From positions 3,362,030-3,426,029 of the forward strand of contig NZ_LT605203.1 in NCBI RefSeq assembly GCF_900089495.1: a stretch of 64,000 nt of DNA, written 5' to 3'. The translations under genes were made by a program, and so were the position numbers. The notes under the pieces were generated by a model. That model was not told the origin of the DNA. It did no database searches and saw only the letters and a program-made list of their open reading frames with translations. Source of the DNA: Thiomonas sp. X19 (GTDB lineage Bacteria; Pseudomonadota; Gammaproteobacteria; Burkholderiales; Burkholderiaceae_C). The first letter of the stretch is position 1; each line of letters opens with the position of its first letter. This document shows positions 33,179-41,955 of this stretch, in pieces.

Positions 33179-33484
33179 ATGGCCAAGCGCACCCGCATCG
33201 TGAACTGCAAGGTGACGGAGCAGGAGCTTGCGCGGATCCGCCACTTGGCCGACGCCGCCATGACCACCACCAGCGGCTATCTGCGCAGCGTGGCGCTGAG
33301 TGAGGATGTTCGCCTGCGGCGCATGACCGCGCTGCAGGCCGAGCTGCGCAAGCTGGGTGGCCTGCAAAAACACCTCGCCACGCTGCACGACTGGACGCCG
33401 GAGCAGCGGCGACAGTTCGATTGCGTGCGCCAGACGCTGATCGACACGGCCAAGCTCGTGCAGGAGGCGGTCCATGCTCGGTAA
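33179..33484 (+). CDS. MobC-like relaxosome accessory protein
   Basis: A 101-residue, basic protein starting RTRIVNCKVTEQELARIRHL and TTTSGYLRSVALSEDV, which fits a ribbon-helix-helix fold of the MobC/TraJ type, followed by a helical C-terminus (LGGLQKHLATLHDW, LIDTAKLVQEAV). Such proteins bind oriT and help the relaxase open the nic site. It begins 2 nt after the preceding stop and overlaps the relaxase start by 11 nt, which is typical of mobC-mobA pairs. Confidence 0.75.
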   Translation: MAKRTRIVNCKVTEQELARIRHLADAAMTTTSGYLRSVALSEDVRLRRMTALQAELRKLGGLQKHLATLHDWTPEQRRQFDCVRQTLIDTAKLVQEAVHAR

Positions 33485-36012
33485 GGTCATCCCCAAAAAG
33501 GCTGAAGGTGGAAGCAAAGGCTTCGCGGACGTGGTGCGCTACATTGCCCGCGACCGCGACGACCAGGCCGAGCTGCGCGGGCAGTTCGGCACCCCCGAGA
33601 TGGGCGCGTTCCACCTCGACTGTTCGCTGGACACCCTGGAGGATCGACGCGAGGCCATCGCCATCCTCGATCTGACCGCTGAGGCTGTCCGCTCCAGTAG
33701 GAAGACCGGGCACCCGGCCTATCACATCGAGTTCTCCTGGAAAGACGGGGAGCATCCAAGCCGCCAGCAAGTGGAGCAGGCCACCGACCATCTGATGACG
33801 GCGGTGGGCATGCAGGGTCATCAGGCGCTGTGGGCCATTCACAAGGACACCGACAACGACCATGTGCACCTGGTCATCAACCGCGTGCATCCCGACACCC
33901 TCAGGATGCAGAAGATCCAGAAGCGGGACTGGTTCAGCATCGACCGGGCCATGCGCGAGATTGAAGGCGTCCAGGGCTGGCGGCACGACCACGGGCCTTG
34001 GGTGGCGCTCAAGGTCGAGAGCGGGAGGGAACAGATCGTCCGGATGAGCCGAGCCCAACGGCTTGCGCGGGGCTTGCTCAAGGATGGACCTGCCATCAGC
34101 GCCGCAGCCGTCCGCGCCGAGCAGAACATCGGCGCCGAGGCATTCCAGACCTGGGTGGCGGGCAAACCTGCGCGCCTGCTGCGCCATATCGTGAACCGCC
34201 CCGGCGCAACCTGGGACGATGTGCATTTCATCCTGGCGGACTTGGGGCTGACGATGGCTCCCAAGGGCTCCGGGATGGTGGTCACGACAACGCTGGCCGA
34301 TGGCCGGGTGCTGGCCGCCAAGGCGTCGCAGATGGGACGCTGGCAGCAAGTCTGCCCTGGAACGTCAGCTCGGACCCTACCGGGCACCAGGGGCGCACCT
34401 GAACGCGCAGCGCGGCCTGGCACCGGAGGGGAGCTATCAGCGGCACCTGGACGCCGAGCGGGTCCGGGATCAAGGCCCGAAGTTGAAGGGCAGCGACAGG
34501 GGCAGTGACCCGCAGCGCGCAGCGCGTCGGGACGAGCGTGCCAGAGCACGCCAGGCGCTGGCTGAGCGGTACAAGCGGGAGCAGGACGCGTTGCGTGCTC
34601 AGCGCCCAGCCCTGCGCCAGTCGCTGGCCGCGCGGCACCGGGCCGAGCGTCAGCAGCTCAGCATCGAGCTGCGACACGAGCGGGCAGCTGGAATCGCCGA
34701 GAACAAAGCCTTGGGGCTGGGGCCGCAGAACGCCATCTCCCAGTGGGCTTATGAGGCGGCCAAGCGGCGCGAGGCGCTGCAAAAGCGCCAAGCTGCCGAA
34801 CGGCACGAGCTGACCCAGAAAATCCCGCGCACTCAGGTCTGGCACACCTGGCTGGAGCAGCAGGCGCAAGCCGGCGATGAGGCGGCGCGAACTGCGCTGC
34901 GCGGCATTCGGTATCGCGAACAGCGCGGCAAGAACAAATCTCAGGATGGCATCGAGGGGGAAGAGCTCGACCCCTTGCGCAGGCTCACCGTGGCCGCGCT
35001 GCAGGCCGAGATTGATCATCGTCGGCAATGCGTGATCTACCGGGGCCTGGATGGGCGAGAGAAGTTCACCGACATCGGACCACGCCTTGTGATGCACGAC
35101 AAGTCGGCCGACAGCCTGGAGGCCGCTTTGCGGATTGCGGCGCAGAAGTTTGGTGGAAAAGTGGACATCACCGGCAGCTCGGAGTTCAGGGAACGGGCGG
35201 CACGGCAGGCGGTGCGGCTGGGAATCGAGGTCGCGAATGCTGATCTTGCGGCGGTGGTGGCCGATGAGCAGGCCAAGGTCCAACAAACGCGCGGAACCTG
35301 GCTTGTCCCGCGACAAGCGCAGAGCGTGATGCAGCAGTGCGATACGCCACGGCGCCAGAACCTCGCGCAGCCCGCTCCAGCGCAGGACGAGGCCTTGATG
35401 GCCGGGGTGCGCGAGCGGGTGGCGACGTTCATCGCCGAAGCTGGACAGCGGACCGCGTCCAATGCTTGGCAACCTGGCCCGGGGCAAGCACCCAGCCAGA
35501 GCCGCGACCCCATCGACAGCGCGGACCTGGCAGGAGAGTCCATTCTGGCGCATCTTTCATCCCAAGGCTGGGATGCTCTTGAACTGGCTGGCCAGGGCCA
35601 AGCCCTGGCTCCTGGGCAGCAGGCCTTGTTGTGCAACGGCGAGCAGCCGGATTTGGTGAATGCGCAAGGCCAACTCACGCCATTGGGGCAGGCGGCCTAC
35701 GCTCGCCAGCAGGACCGGCTTGCGCAAGAGCGCAAGGTCTTGCAGAAGCTGACGGAGGAGAGGCGGCGATCCCGGCCCAGTCCTGCAGCAGCTCCGCCAC
35801 CGGCTGCTGATACGTCAAAAACGGCGATGCCGCAAGCGCAGGACCAGGCGCCAAAGCAAGCCGAGCCTGTGAAATCTGTGCCCTTCCTGCCCATGCTGGA
35901 TCTGAGCCCATTGCCCCAGCAAGACAGCGAGCATGGTCAGGAGCCCGGGGTGCCTCGGCGCAGCCAGCCGAGAAGCAGCAGGGGGCATGGGCGGGGTGGA
36001 CACGGGCGGTGA
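33474..36012 (+). pseudogene. MOBP-type relaxase with LPD7 domain, split by one frameshift
   Basis: The first frame (33474-34508) has the relaxase motifs: Tyr in DVVRYIARDRDD (motif I) and the metal-binding HKDTDNDHVHLVINRVHP (motif III). It stays in family up to DGRVLAAKASQMGRW at about 34341, then turns to junk and stops. The C-terminal part resumes one base later as SKSALERQLGPYRAPGAHL and runs to 36012, including long Arg/Ala-rich helices and an LPD7 domain (RQCVIYRGLDGREKFTDIGP). The total length, 2539 nt, is one more than a multiple of three, in line with a single inserted base. It is either an inactivated relaxase missing its tail or a sequencing error; the nicking domain itself is intact. 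Confidence 0.82.
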
Positions 36013-36122
36013 TGCTCCAGCCATGGGGACGTGGCCCATGGGCAAACCGGTCCAGAGGCAATGGCTCTTGCCGTTGCACCATGCCTGTCAGCCATTTTGA
36101 TGCTCCTGAATACACGACGCAA

Positions 36123-36139
36123 TATCGCAAAACGCGATA
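36123..36139 (+). promoter_or_regulatory. Palindromic operator before higB
   Basis: TATCGC-AAAAC-GCGATA is a perfect 6-bp inverted repeat ending 10 nt before the higB start. Antitoxin-toxin complexes repress their own promoters through such palindromes. Confidence 0.6.
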
Positions 36140-36149
36140 ACATGGCGCC

Positions 36150-36452
36150 ATGCACGTCATCTCGAAGAAGGCGCTCCAGATGTTCTGGGTCAAGCATCCG
36201 CAGGCCAAGGCGCCGCTGGAGGCGTGGTACCGCGTGGTGAGTTTGACCGGATTCGAGCACTTCGCAGCCATCAAACAGACCTTCAATGCAGCTGACTATG
36301 TGCCGCCGTTCACGGTGTTCGACGTGGGCGGCAACAACTTTCGCGTGATCGCCGTCATCCACTACAACCGGCAAAAACTGTACATCCGCCATGTCTTCAC
36401 CCATGCGGACTACGACCGCTGGAGCCAGACCAACAGGAGCAAGAAACCATGA
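36150..36452 (+). CDS. higB: HigB-type mRNA interferase toxin
   Basis: A 100-residue toxin of the HigB (RelE-like) superfamily. The sequence MHVISKKALQMFWVKHPQAK followed by WYRVVSLTGFEHFAAIKQTF and FDVGGNNFRVIAVIHYNRQK, ending YIRHVFTHADYDRW, matches the HigB family closely in order and length. Members cut mRNA on translating ribosomes. The toxin gene comes first and overlaps the antitoxin by 4 nt, the order characteristic of hig loci. It may stabilise the mobile element or the adjoining arsenic island. Confidence 0.88.
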   Translation: MHVISKKALQMFWVKHPQAKAPLEAWYRVVSLTGFEHFAAIKQTFNAADYVPPFTVFDVGGNNFRVIAVIHYNRQKLYIRHVFTHADYDRWSQTNRSKKP

Positions 36453-36874
36453 ACGCAGTCACCCTCGATGTCGCGGCCATTGCCCCGGCCTGGCGCGCGT
36501 TTCAGGCCAGTTTGCCGGTGCACATCGGCCCCATCCGCAGCGAAGCGCAGTATGAGCAAGCCGTGGCCTTGATGAATGGTCTGCTCGATGTTGTAGGCGA
36601 CCATGAAGGGCACGAACTGGCTGAGTTTCTGGACCTAGTTGGTCAGTTGGTCGAGGACTATGAAAACACCCGTCACGCCGTCCCCGATGCGCCTCCACAC
36701 GAGGTGCTGCGCTTTTTCATGGAGCAACATGCGCTCAAGCAGGCTGACCTGGCCGAGGAGATCGGCGGGCAGTCGGCGGTGAGCGACATCCTGCATGGCA
36801 AGCGCGAGATCAACGCACGCCAGGCTCGCGCACTGGCAAACAGGTTTTCGGTGTCGCCCGCCGTGTTTCTTTGA
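36449..36874 (+). CDS. higA: HigA-type antitoxin with helix-turn-helix
   Basis: A 141-residue antitoxin. The N-terminal part has IRSEAQYEQAVALMNGLLD and LAEFLDLVGQLVEDYE, and the C-terminal HTH_XRE domain has MEQHALKQADLAEEIGGQSA followed by VSDILHGKREINARQARALA. It neutralises HigB and with it represses the promoter at the palindrome 36123-36139. Its long N-terminal part is typical of HigA proteins paired with this kind of HigB. Confidence 0.88.
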   Translation: MNAVTLDVAAIAPAWRAFQASLPVHIGPIRSEAQYEQAVALMNGLLDVVGDHEGHELAEFLDLVGQLVEDYENTRHAVPDAPPHEVLRFFMEQHALKQADLAEEIGGQSAVSDILHGKREINARQARALANRFSVSPAVFL

Positions 36875-36941
36875 CGTTCTCGAAACTCAACTGGCGTTAC
36901 GCCAGGTGGTGACCATCAATCGAGCAACGCTATCGAGAACG
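36875..36941. repeat. Nested inverted repeats downstream of higA
   Basis: CGTTCTCGA (36875-36883) and TCGAGAACG (36933-36941) form an outer 9-bp inverted repeat around a perfect inner palindrome CTGGCGT-T-ACGCCAG (36891-36905). The whole could fold as a two-level hairpin. It lacks a T-run; it could be a weak terminator of higBA or a recombination site. Confidence 0.5.
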
Positions 36942-37042
36942 CTAACCCGTTGAATCCAGGGCGGGTGCGTACTCGATCCAATCGTTCACGAAAACAGTGG
37001 ATTGGGGTGTCGTCGTACAGGATCGGCGACGAAGGCCGCTAC

Positions 37043-37192
37043 GGTTCATCCCCGCCAGCGCGGGGAACACGGCGTATGCTCGCCCTTGAGTCGTCACGCC
37101 TATGGTTCATCCCCGCCAGCGCGGGGAACACGTCGGGACTGTAACCTAAACATCGATTGAACTCGGTTCATCCCCGCCAGCGCGGGGAACAC
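37043..37192 (-). CRISPR. Orphan type I-E mini-CRISPR: three repeats, two spacers
   Basis: Three identical 28-bp repeats lie at 37043-37070, 37104-37131 and 37165-37192. They start GGTTCATCCCCGCCAG and end CGCGGGGAACAC and carry the CCCCGC/GCGGGG stem of I-E repeats. The two spacers are 33 bp each. In the E. coli orientation (repeat beginning GTGTTCCCCGCG) transcription runs on the minus strand, so the leader is on the right, where the DNA is AT-rich. No cas gene is present in the window. Confidence 0.92.
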
Positions 37193-37300
37193 ACTTATCA
37201 CAACTTGTTGTTTCCTTTTTGTCGACTTATTTATCGACTGCTGAGTAAATCAATCACTTACATGGCATGGATGCGTTCCGTCGCGGAATTTCTCGGCTAT
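37193..37300 (-). promoter_or_regulatory. Probable CRISPR leader
   Basis: AT-rich DNA (for example TTGTTGTTTCCTTTTTG and CTTATTTATCGACTGC) adjoins the repeat that would be leader-proximal given the repeat orientation. Up to 37425 no gene is visible. Confidence 0.5.
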
Positions 37301-37425
37301 CGCTTGGGAGCTTTCAGACGCTGGCTTGAGGCTGCTGGATTGCCCACCGCCGCGAGCCTTGCAATGCACAGGAAAATGACGGTCGTGGGAACTGGCCTGC
37401 CAAAGCGATGAAATTCGCTTTGGAT

Positions 37426-38808
37426 TCAAGATACGTTGCTTGTGTTCTGCCCCTCCATCTTGTAGCGCTTGAGTTTTTCCCACAACGTTTTGCGACTGAT
37501 GCCCAGGCTGTTGGCAGTCTTCATCATCTGGCCGTGATTCTGAGACACACAATGTTGCAGGTAGTCGCGTTCAATGCGCGCCAGATAGTGGTCCAGGGGC
37601 TCGGGATTGGGCAGCGCTTGCGGGTCTTGCCCCAAAGCACGGTTCGAACAGGGAAGACCGGCTCGTTCCCACCGTACCCAGCAATCGGCTGAAAAGTGAT
37701 AAGCACGCTCCAGGGTGGCGAAGAGTTCCCGTATATTGCCCTCCCAAGTCTGCAGCTTGGCCCAGGTGACGAATTGCGGATCGAGTCGCTTGGTTTGGTT
37801 CAGGCGTGCATTGAGGACATCCACATGGCGGTGAGCCAGCCATCCGATGTCTTCGACGCGTTCGCGCAAGGGGGGCAAATGAATCGGTATGCCGCTGAGC
37901 CGGAAATAGAGATCCTGCCTGAATGCCCCGGTATCGACGAGCTTGTCGAGAGGCTTGTGAGTCGCGCAGATCACGCGCACCTTGACCTGAATCGCCCGCT
38001 CGCTGCCAACACGCCGGATCTGCCCATCCTGCAGGACACGCAGCAGCTTGACCTGGACGTTGGGTGGCATGTCGCCGACCTCGTCGAGAAAGAGCGCGCC
38101 ACCATCGGCCTGCTCGAACACACCGCTATGGCGCTTGCCGGCCCCCGTGAATGCACCGGCCTCGTGGCCGAACAGTTCGGATTCGAGCAGGTTTTCGCTG
38201 ATCGCGGCGCAATTGATGGCGACGAAAGGAATCGTCTTGCCTTGCTGCTCCAGCATCAGGGTGTGGATGCGTTGCGCGACCACTTCCTTGCCCGTGCCAG
38301 TTTCTCCTTGGAGCAGCACCGGAAGGTCCATCGTGGCGATGCGTGCAATGAGGCTCTCGAGCGCTTGTGAGACTGGGGAGGCGCCGAACCACGCATCGGG
38401 AGAAGCGCAGGGGGTCGGCAGCCAGTCGTGCAGGCGCCGCATCAGGGCGTCGACGTCGAATGGCTTTTGGATGTAATCCCAGGCTCCTTGGCGAACCAGA
38501 TGCACGGCCTGGTCGACCGAACCGAACCCGGTCATGAAAATCGCGGGCGGGCAGCAGCCACCATAGCGCCGGACCATGGTGGCAAGCAGGCTTTCTCCGT
38601 CACCGTCGGGGAGGCGTATGTCACTTAGCACCAGCGGGTACAGCCTTTCCTGCAGGGCTTCGCGCGCCTCGGCCAGGTTGTGCGCCCATTCGACCTGGTA
38701 GTGCTCGAGTTGCAGGCGCTGGAGCAGAGATTCGCCCATGATCGGGTCGTCTTCCACCAACAAAACGGTGTGATCTTGCACGGCGTGTCTCCTCGGGGTT
38801 TTGGTCAT
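37426..38808 (-). CDS. aioR: Sigma-54-dependent response regulator AioR
   Basis: A 460-residue NtrC-type activator. The receiver domain has TVLLVEDDPIMGESLLQRL and the phospho-acceptor in VLSDIRLPDGDG. The AAA+ domain includes Walker A GETGTGKEVVAQ, the sigma-54-contacting loop ELFGHEAGAFTGA (GAFTGA intact) and Walker B GALFLDEVGDM. A Fis-type helix-turn-helix (MMKTANSLGISRKTLWEKL) ends the protein. ATG 38808 starts at the receiver domain; the open frame upstream lies in the aioS end. It should activate the sigma-54 promoter before aioB after phosphorylation by AioS. Confidence 0.92.
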   Translation of the reverse strand: MTKTPRRHAVQDHTVLLVEDDPIMGESLLQRLQLEHYQVEWAHNLAEAREALQERLYPLVLSDIRLPDGDGESLLATMVRRYGGCCPPAIFMTGFGSVDQAVHLVRQGAWDYIQKPFDVDALMRRLHDWLPTPCASPDAWFGASPVSQALESLIARIATMDLPVLLQGETGTGKEVVAQRIHTLMLEQQGKTIPFVAINCAAISENLLESELFGHEAGAFTGAGKRHSGVFEQADGGALFLDEVGDMPPNVQVKLLRVLQDGQIRRVGSERAIQVKVRVICATHKPLDKLVDTGAFRQDLYFRLSGIPIHLPPLRERVEDIGWLAHRHVDVLNARLNQTKRLDPQFVTWAKLQTWEGNIRELFATLERAYHFSADCWVRWERAGLPCSNRALGQDPQALPNPEPLDHYLARIERDYLQHCVSQNHGQMMKTANSLGISRKTLWEKLKRYKMEGQNTSNVS

Positions 38809-38846
38809 GCGGCTCTTGCGGTCGCATTCATCAAATGTAATGTGAA

Positions 38847-40292
38847 TCAGCCCGAGTGGCGTAGCGGGATTTCGATCATGGCTGTCGTCGTGCCCGCTGC
38901 GTGCGACAGGGTCAGACTGCCACCGATGTCCGACAGCAACCTGCGACTTTCCCACAGTCCGAAGCCGGACGTGGAGGGAAGCCCGGATGGGTTATCGCCG
39001 CCCATGGCCGTCATAGGCGGTGCGGCCCCTTGATTGCGCACCGTGATCCGCAAAGTCCCAGCAGCGGCTGAAAGCTCAGCCGCGAAAACCAGCGTGGAGC
39101 CCACCAGCGCGGCGTGACAGGCATTGAGCAGAATATTGAGCGTGGCCTGCCGCACGGGGCCGGCGGCCAGAGGGATGCTCTCGGGCACGTCGAACCCGGT
39201 TTGCAAGGCAATCTGGCGCTCGTGGCGGCAGGGTCCGACAAGTTCCGCCAGATCGCATAGATCCTGCTGCAGGAGATCACGCTCGGCGGGGCGTGTCTGA
39301 GCCAGCAACGCTTGAGCAATGGTGCGCAATTGTTCGAGGCCGCGGTCGAGTAGATTCAGGGTTTGCTGTGTGGTGTCGTCGAAGCTTCCGAAGCGCTTCG
39401 CGGTACGCACGGCATTGATCATGCCTCCCAGTGGGTTGTTGATTTCATGAGCCGTGGCCGCAGCCAGGGCTCCGACTGCGGCGAGTTTGTCGGCACGCCG
39501 GGATTGCTCGACCTGTTCCAGCAATTGAGTAAAGGCACGCGCCAATGCACCGACCTCGTCCGCGCGGCCCGCAAGCGCCGAACCCACCTGCTGCGCCTGG
39601 CCGTTGTCCAGTGCCATCGACTGCCGCAACCTCGCCAGAGGGCTGAGCATGCGCCGATTGAGCATCCAGATAATGGGCACGAAGAGCGCAACGGCAAACG
39701 CCGTGATGCTTCCGATCCACCACAGCATGGATAGCAGCCGGGAGCGGTACAGCGCATCGCTCACCGCATAGACCAAGGTGCCTGCGCTTGGGCCTGAACC
39801 ACCGCGCAATGCGCTGACGTAAATGCGCCAGTGGCCGCTCTGAATGGGAGGTGAAAGCCCAGGTCGGTGACGCCCCTCCAGATTGTCCAGCGATGAGAGT
39901 TTCAACGTGCCCGGTGCCCAGAGCGGAGCCCAGTCGGGTGGCCTGGCAGTCGGGAACAAGTGAGGATTCGAACTGGCGAACACGCTTCCGCCCGGGGTTA
40001 GCACGACAGCCAGGCTTTGCACACTGCCTCGACCGGTTTCAGCCGAGGTGACCGAGGTCAGCGCCTCGTACATGCCCCAGACGTTGTCTTGTTGAATCAA
40101 AGAAGGCAGGCTCTTGTTCCAGGCAGCCATGGCTTGAAAAGCGCCCGCATCCACATCCTCGATCAAGTAGCGCTGGGTTAGCCATCCGAGGCCGGAGGCC
40201 ACCAACAAAGCGGTCAACACGACCAACGTTGCAGCGACCAGCGGCAGGCGAAATAACAGGGATTGTGGTAATGCCAAGCGCACAAGATTCAT
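38847..40292 (-). CDS. aioS: Sensor histidine kinase AioS
   Basis: A 481-residue membrane kinase. Two transmembrane helices (about residues 13-36 and 187-208) bracket a periplasmic domain that would meet AioX. HAMP follows, then the H-box AATAHEINNPLGGMINAV with the phospho-accepting His, and an ATPase domain whose N-box is LNILLNACHAAL and G-box is SGFGLWESRRLL. The gene overlaps the end of aioX by 4 nt and precedes aioR by 38 nt on the same strand, giving an aioXSR regulatory operon. The asparagine-type N-box is intact. Confidence 0.9.
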   Translation of the reverse strand: MNLVRLALPQSLLFRLPLVAATLVVLTALLVASGLGWLTQRYLIEDVDAGAFQAMAAWNKSLPSLIQQDNVWGMYEALTSVTSAETGRGSVQSLAVVLTPGGSVFASSNPHLFPTARPPDWAPLWAPGTLKLSSLDNLEGRHRPGLSPPIQSGHWRIYVSALRGGSGPSAGTLVYAVSDALYRSRLLSMLWWIGSITAFAVALFVPIIWMLNRRMLSPLARLRQSMALDNGQAQQVGSALAGRADEVGALARAFTQLLEQVEQSRRADKLAAVGALAAATAHEINNPLGGMINAVRTAKRFGSFDDTTQQTLNLLDRGLEQLRTIAQALLAQTRPAERDLLQQDLCDLAELVGPCRHERQIALQTGFDVPESIPLAAGPVRQATLNILLNACHAALVGSTLVFAAELSAAAGTLRITVRNQGAAPPMTAMGGDNPSGLPSTSGFGLWESRRLLSDIGGSLTLSHAAGTTTAMIEIPLRHSG

Positions 40293-41179
40293 GCCGATTC
40301 GTAAATCTCACTCAGCGGAATGGGGGGATGGGTGCCATTCAAAATTTCCGTGAGTTCCTGAATACCCAAGAACCACGCCTCCTGAGGCAAAAGAAAACTC
40401 TCCAAATCGAGACTTTGCAGAAGTGCCCGGCCTTGTTGGGTGGTTTGTGCCTTCAATAATGCATTTTGTAGGCGCAGATGTAAGCCCATATCCAGGTTTT
40501 TACGCGTCACGATGGGAGGGAATCCGTAGTGCCTGGACTTGGCGACGATGCGAGTTTTCAAGGCTGAAGACGAGCCATTTTTCAGGAGGACTTCCCAAAT
40601 ATATCCATCGACGGTACCAGAGTCTGCCAAACCGCTGGCGACCGCCTCGACAACTTTATGGAGTGAATAGGTAAAAAACGTCGCTCTGAAAAAATTCTGT
40701 GGCGTTTGGTTCAGGGAACGTAAAGCGACAACTGGTACTAGGTATCCTGAATTCGATAAAGGATCGTCGAATGCGAAAACATCGCCTTTCAAACCGGGAA
40801 GGCTATGCGGTGCCGTGCGTTTGGCCGACGTGATGAGATAACTCTGATACCAGGGTTGACCATGCCAGCCAGGCTGCGCGCACAGGCGGACGAATCCCCG
40901 CGCCACGACATAGGGAAAGCCACAAATCCAAGCGGCCTCCATCTCATCGGAACGCAACGCTTCGAGCGCTTCCTGATAGGTAGCTTTTTGGATCATCTGA
41001 ACAGGCATGCGAAGTTCAGTTTGCAGGAAATCTTGCCATTTTGGAATGGCGACATCGTGCAAAAAAACGTCGGTGACGCCGAACCGGAATGGTTTTGATC
41101 TTGGAATTTGGCTGTGTTGAGCTAGCGCAGGATTTGCCCATGTTGCGCCAAGTATTTTGAGGGTAGCCCTGCGATCCAT
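40289..41179 (-). CDS. aioX: Arsenite-binding periplasmic protein AioX
   Basis: A 296-residue periplasmic binding protein of the phosphonate-binding (PhnD-like) family. A short signal with MDRRATLKILGATWANPALA starts it. The conserved cysteine required for arsenite sensing in AioX proteins is present in EAAWICGFPYV. GDVFAFDDPLSNSGYLVPV and ADSGTVDGYIWEVLLKNG are typical of the fold. It should bind arsenite and signal through AioS. It is transcribed away from aioB with a 209-nt shared promoter region. Confidence 0.9.
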   Translation of the reverse strand: MDRRATLKILGATWANPALAQHSQIPRSKPFRFGVTDVFLHDVAIPKWQDFLQTELRMPVQMIQKATYQEALEALRSDEMEAAWICGFPYVVARGFVRLCAQPGWHGQPWYQSYLITSAKRTAPHSLPGLKGDVFAFDDPLSNSGYLVPVVALRSLNQTPQNFFRATFFTYSLHKVVEAVASGLADSGTVDGYIWEVLLKNGSSSALKTRIVAKSRHYGFPPIVTRKNLDMGLHLRLQNALLKAQTTQQGRALLQSLDLESFLLPQEAWFLGIQELTEILNGTHPPIPLSEIYESA

Positions 41180-41327
41180 GATTGACGTCCAATGTTACGG
41201 AAACGAAACGATACTTCAAATCAGGGTTTCAATACAGTAACGCTCGGTCGGCAACATTCCCATCTTCCAGCCAACAGAAAATCCGCAAGTTGTTGATTTT
41301 TATGCTCGGCCATGATTGAGGCAGGGC

Positions 41328-41343
41328 AGGCATGTGTCTTGCA
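41328..41343 (+). promoter_or_regulatory. Sigma-54 promoter of the aioBA operon
   Basis: AGGCATGTGTCTTGCA has GG at -24 and GC at -12 separated by ten bases, as required, and the TTGCA end of the consensus TGGCACG-N4-TTGCA. It is 45 nt before aioB and fits the sigma-54 activator AioR encoded across the gap. Confidence 0.8.
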
Positions 41344-41388
41344 ATGGTAAATCGGCTGTTCTGTGATTTACCACTTCGAGGAGGCATC

Positions 41389-41928
41389 ATGACTGAAAAA
41401 GTATCACGCCGGATTTTCCTGAAAGTTGCCGGCACGAGCGTAGCAGGGGTCGGAGCGGCCGTCAGCCCGGTCGGCTCCGCCGTGGCGGCGGGGAATAACC
41501 AAGCCGCTATCCAGGCCGCCGCCGGCGCCGCAGTACTGCCGTATCCCAAGATCTCCGTCGGCAAGGCCCAAAGCATGCAGGCCAACACACCCGTGTCGTT
41601 CAGCTATCCGGATGGCGACTCGCCTTGCGTGGCCATCAAGATGGGGCAGCGTGTCGCAGGCGGCGTTGGCCCCGACGGTGACATCGTGGCGTACAGCAAC
41701 CTTTGCACCCACATGGGCTGCCCCTTGATGTACGACCCGGCCACGCAGCGTTTCAAGTGCCCCTGTCACTACAGCATGTTCGATCCCGAGAAGTCGGGTC
41801 AGATGATCTGCGGCCAGGCGACCGAAGATCTGCCGCAAATCCAACTCGAGTACGACCCGGCCTCCGACAGTGTTCGCGCCGTGGCCGTCACCGGCCTGAT
41901 CTACGGCCGCCAGGCCAACGTGCTGTAA
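41389..41928 (+). CDS. aioB: Arsenite oxidase small subunit (Rieske)
   Basis: A 179-residue periplasmic Rieske protein, electron exit of arsenite oxidase. The twin-arginine signal [10 protein letters not shown] carries the folded AioBA complex across the membrane. The [2Fe-2S] ligands are in C106-T-H108-MG-C111 and C124-P-C126-H127. Cys111 and Cys126 are placed for the structural disulfide. ATG 41389 is preceded by GAGGAGG. It is the first gene after the sigma-54 promoter, and aioA follows after 27 nt. Confidence 0.95.
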   Translation: MTEKVSRRIFLKVAGTSVAGVGAAVSPVGSAVAAGNNQAAIQAAAGAAVLPYPKISVGKAQSMQANTPVSFSYPDGDSPCVAIKMGQRVAGGVGPDGDIVAYSNLCTHMGCPLMYDPATQRFKCPCHYSMFDPEKSGQMICGQATEDLPQIQLEYDPASDSVRAVAVTGLIYGRQANVL

Positions 41929-41955
41929 GCCCATCACCGTCAGGAGACGAACACC

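Noticed and set aside
36875..36990. An integron attC site after higA (GTTGAAT and paired inverted repeats)
   Set aside because: A matching complementary core site at the other end and an integron integrase are absent, so the inverted repeats are recorded only as repeats.
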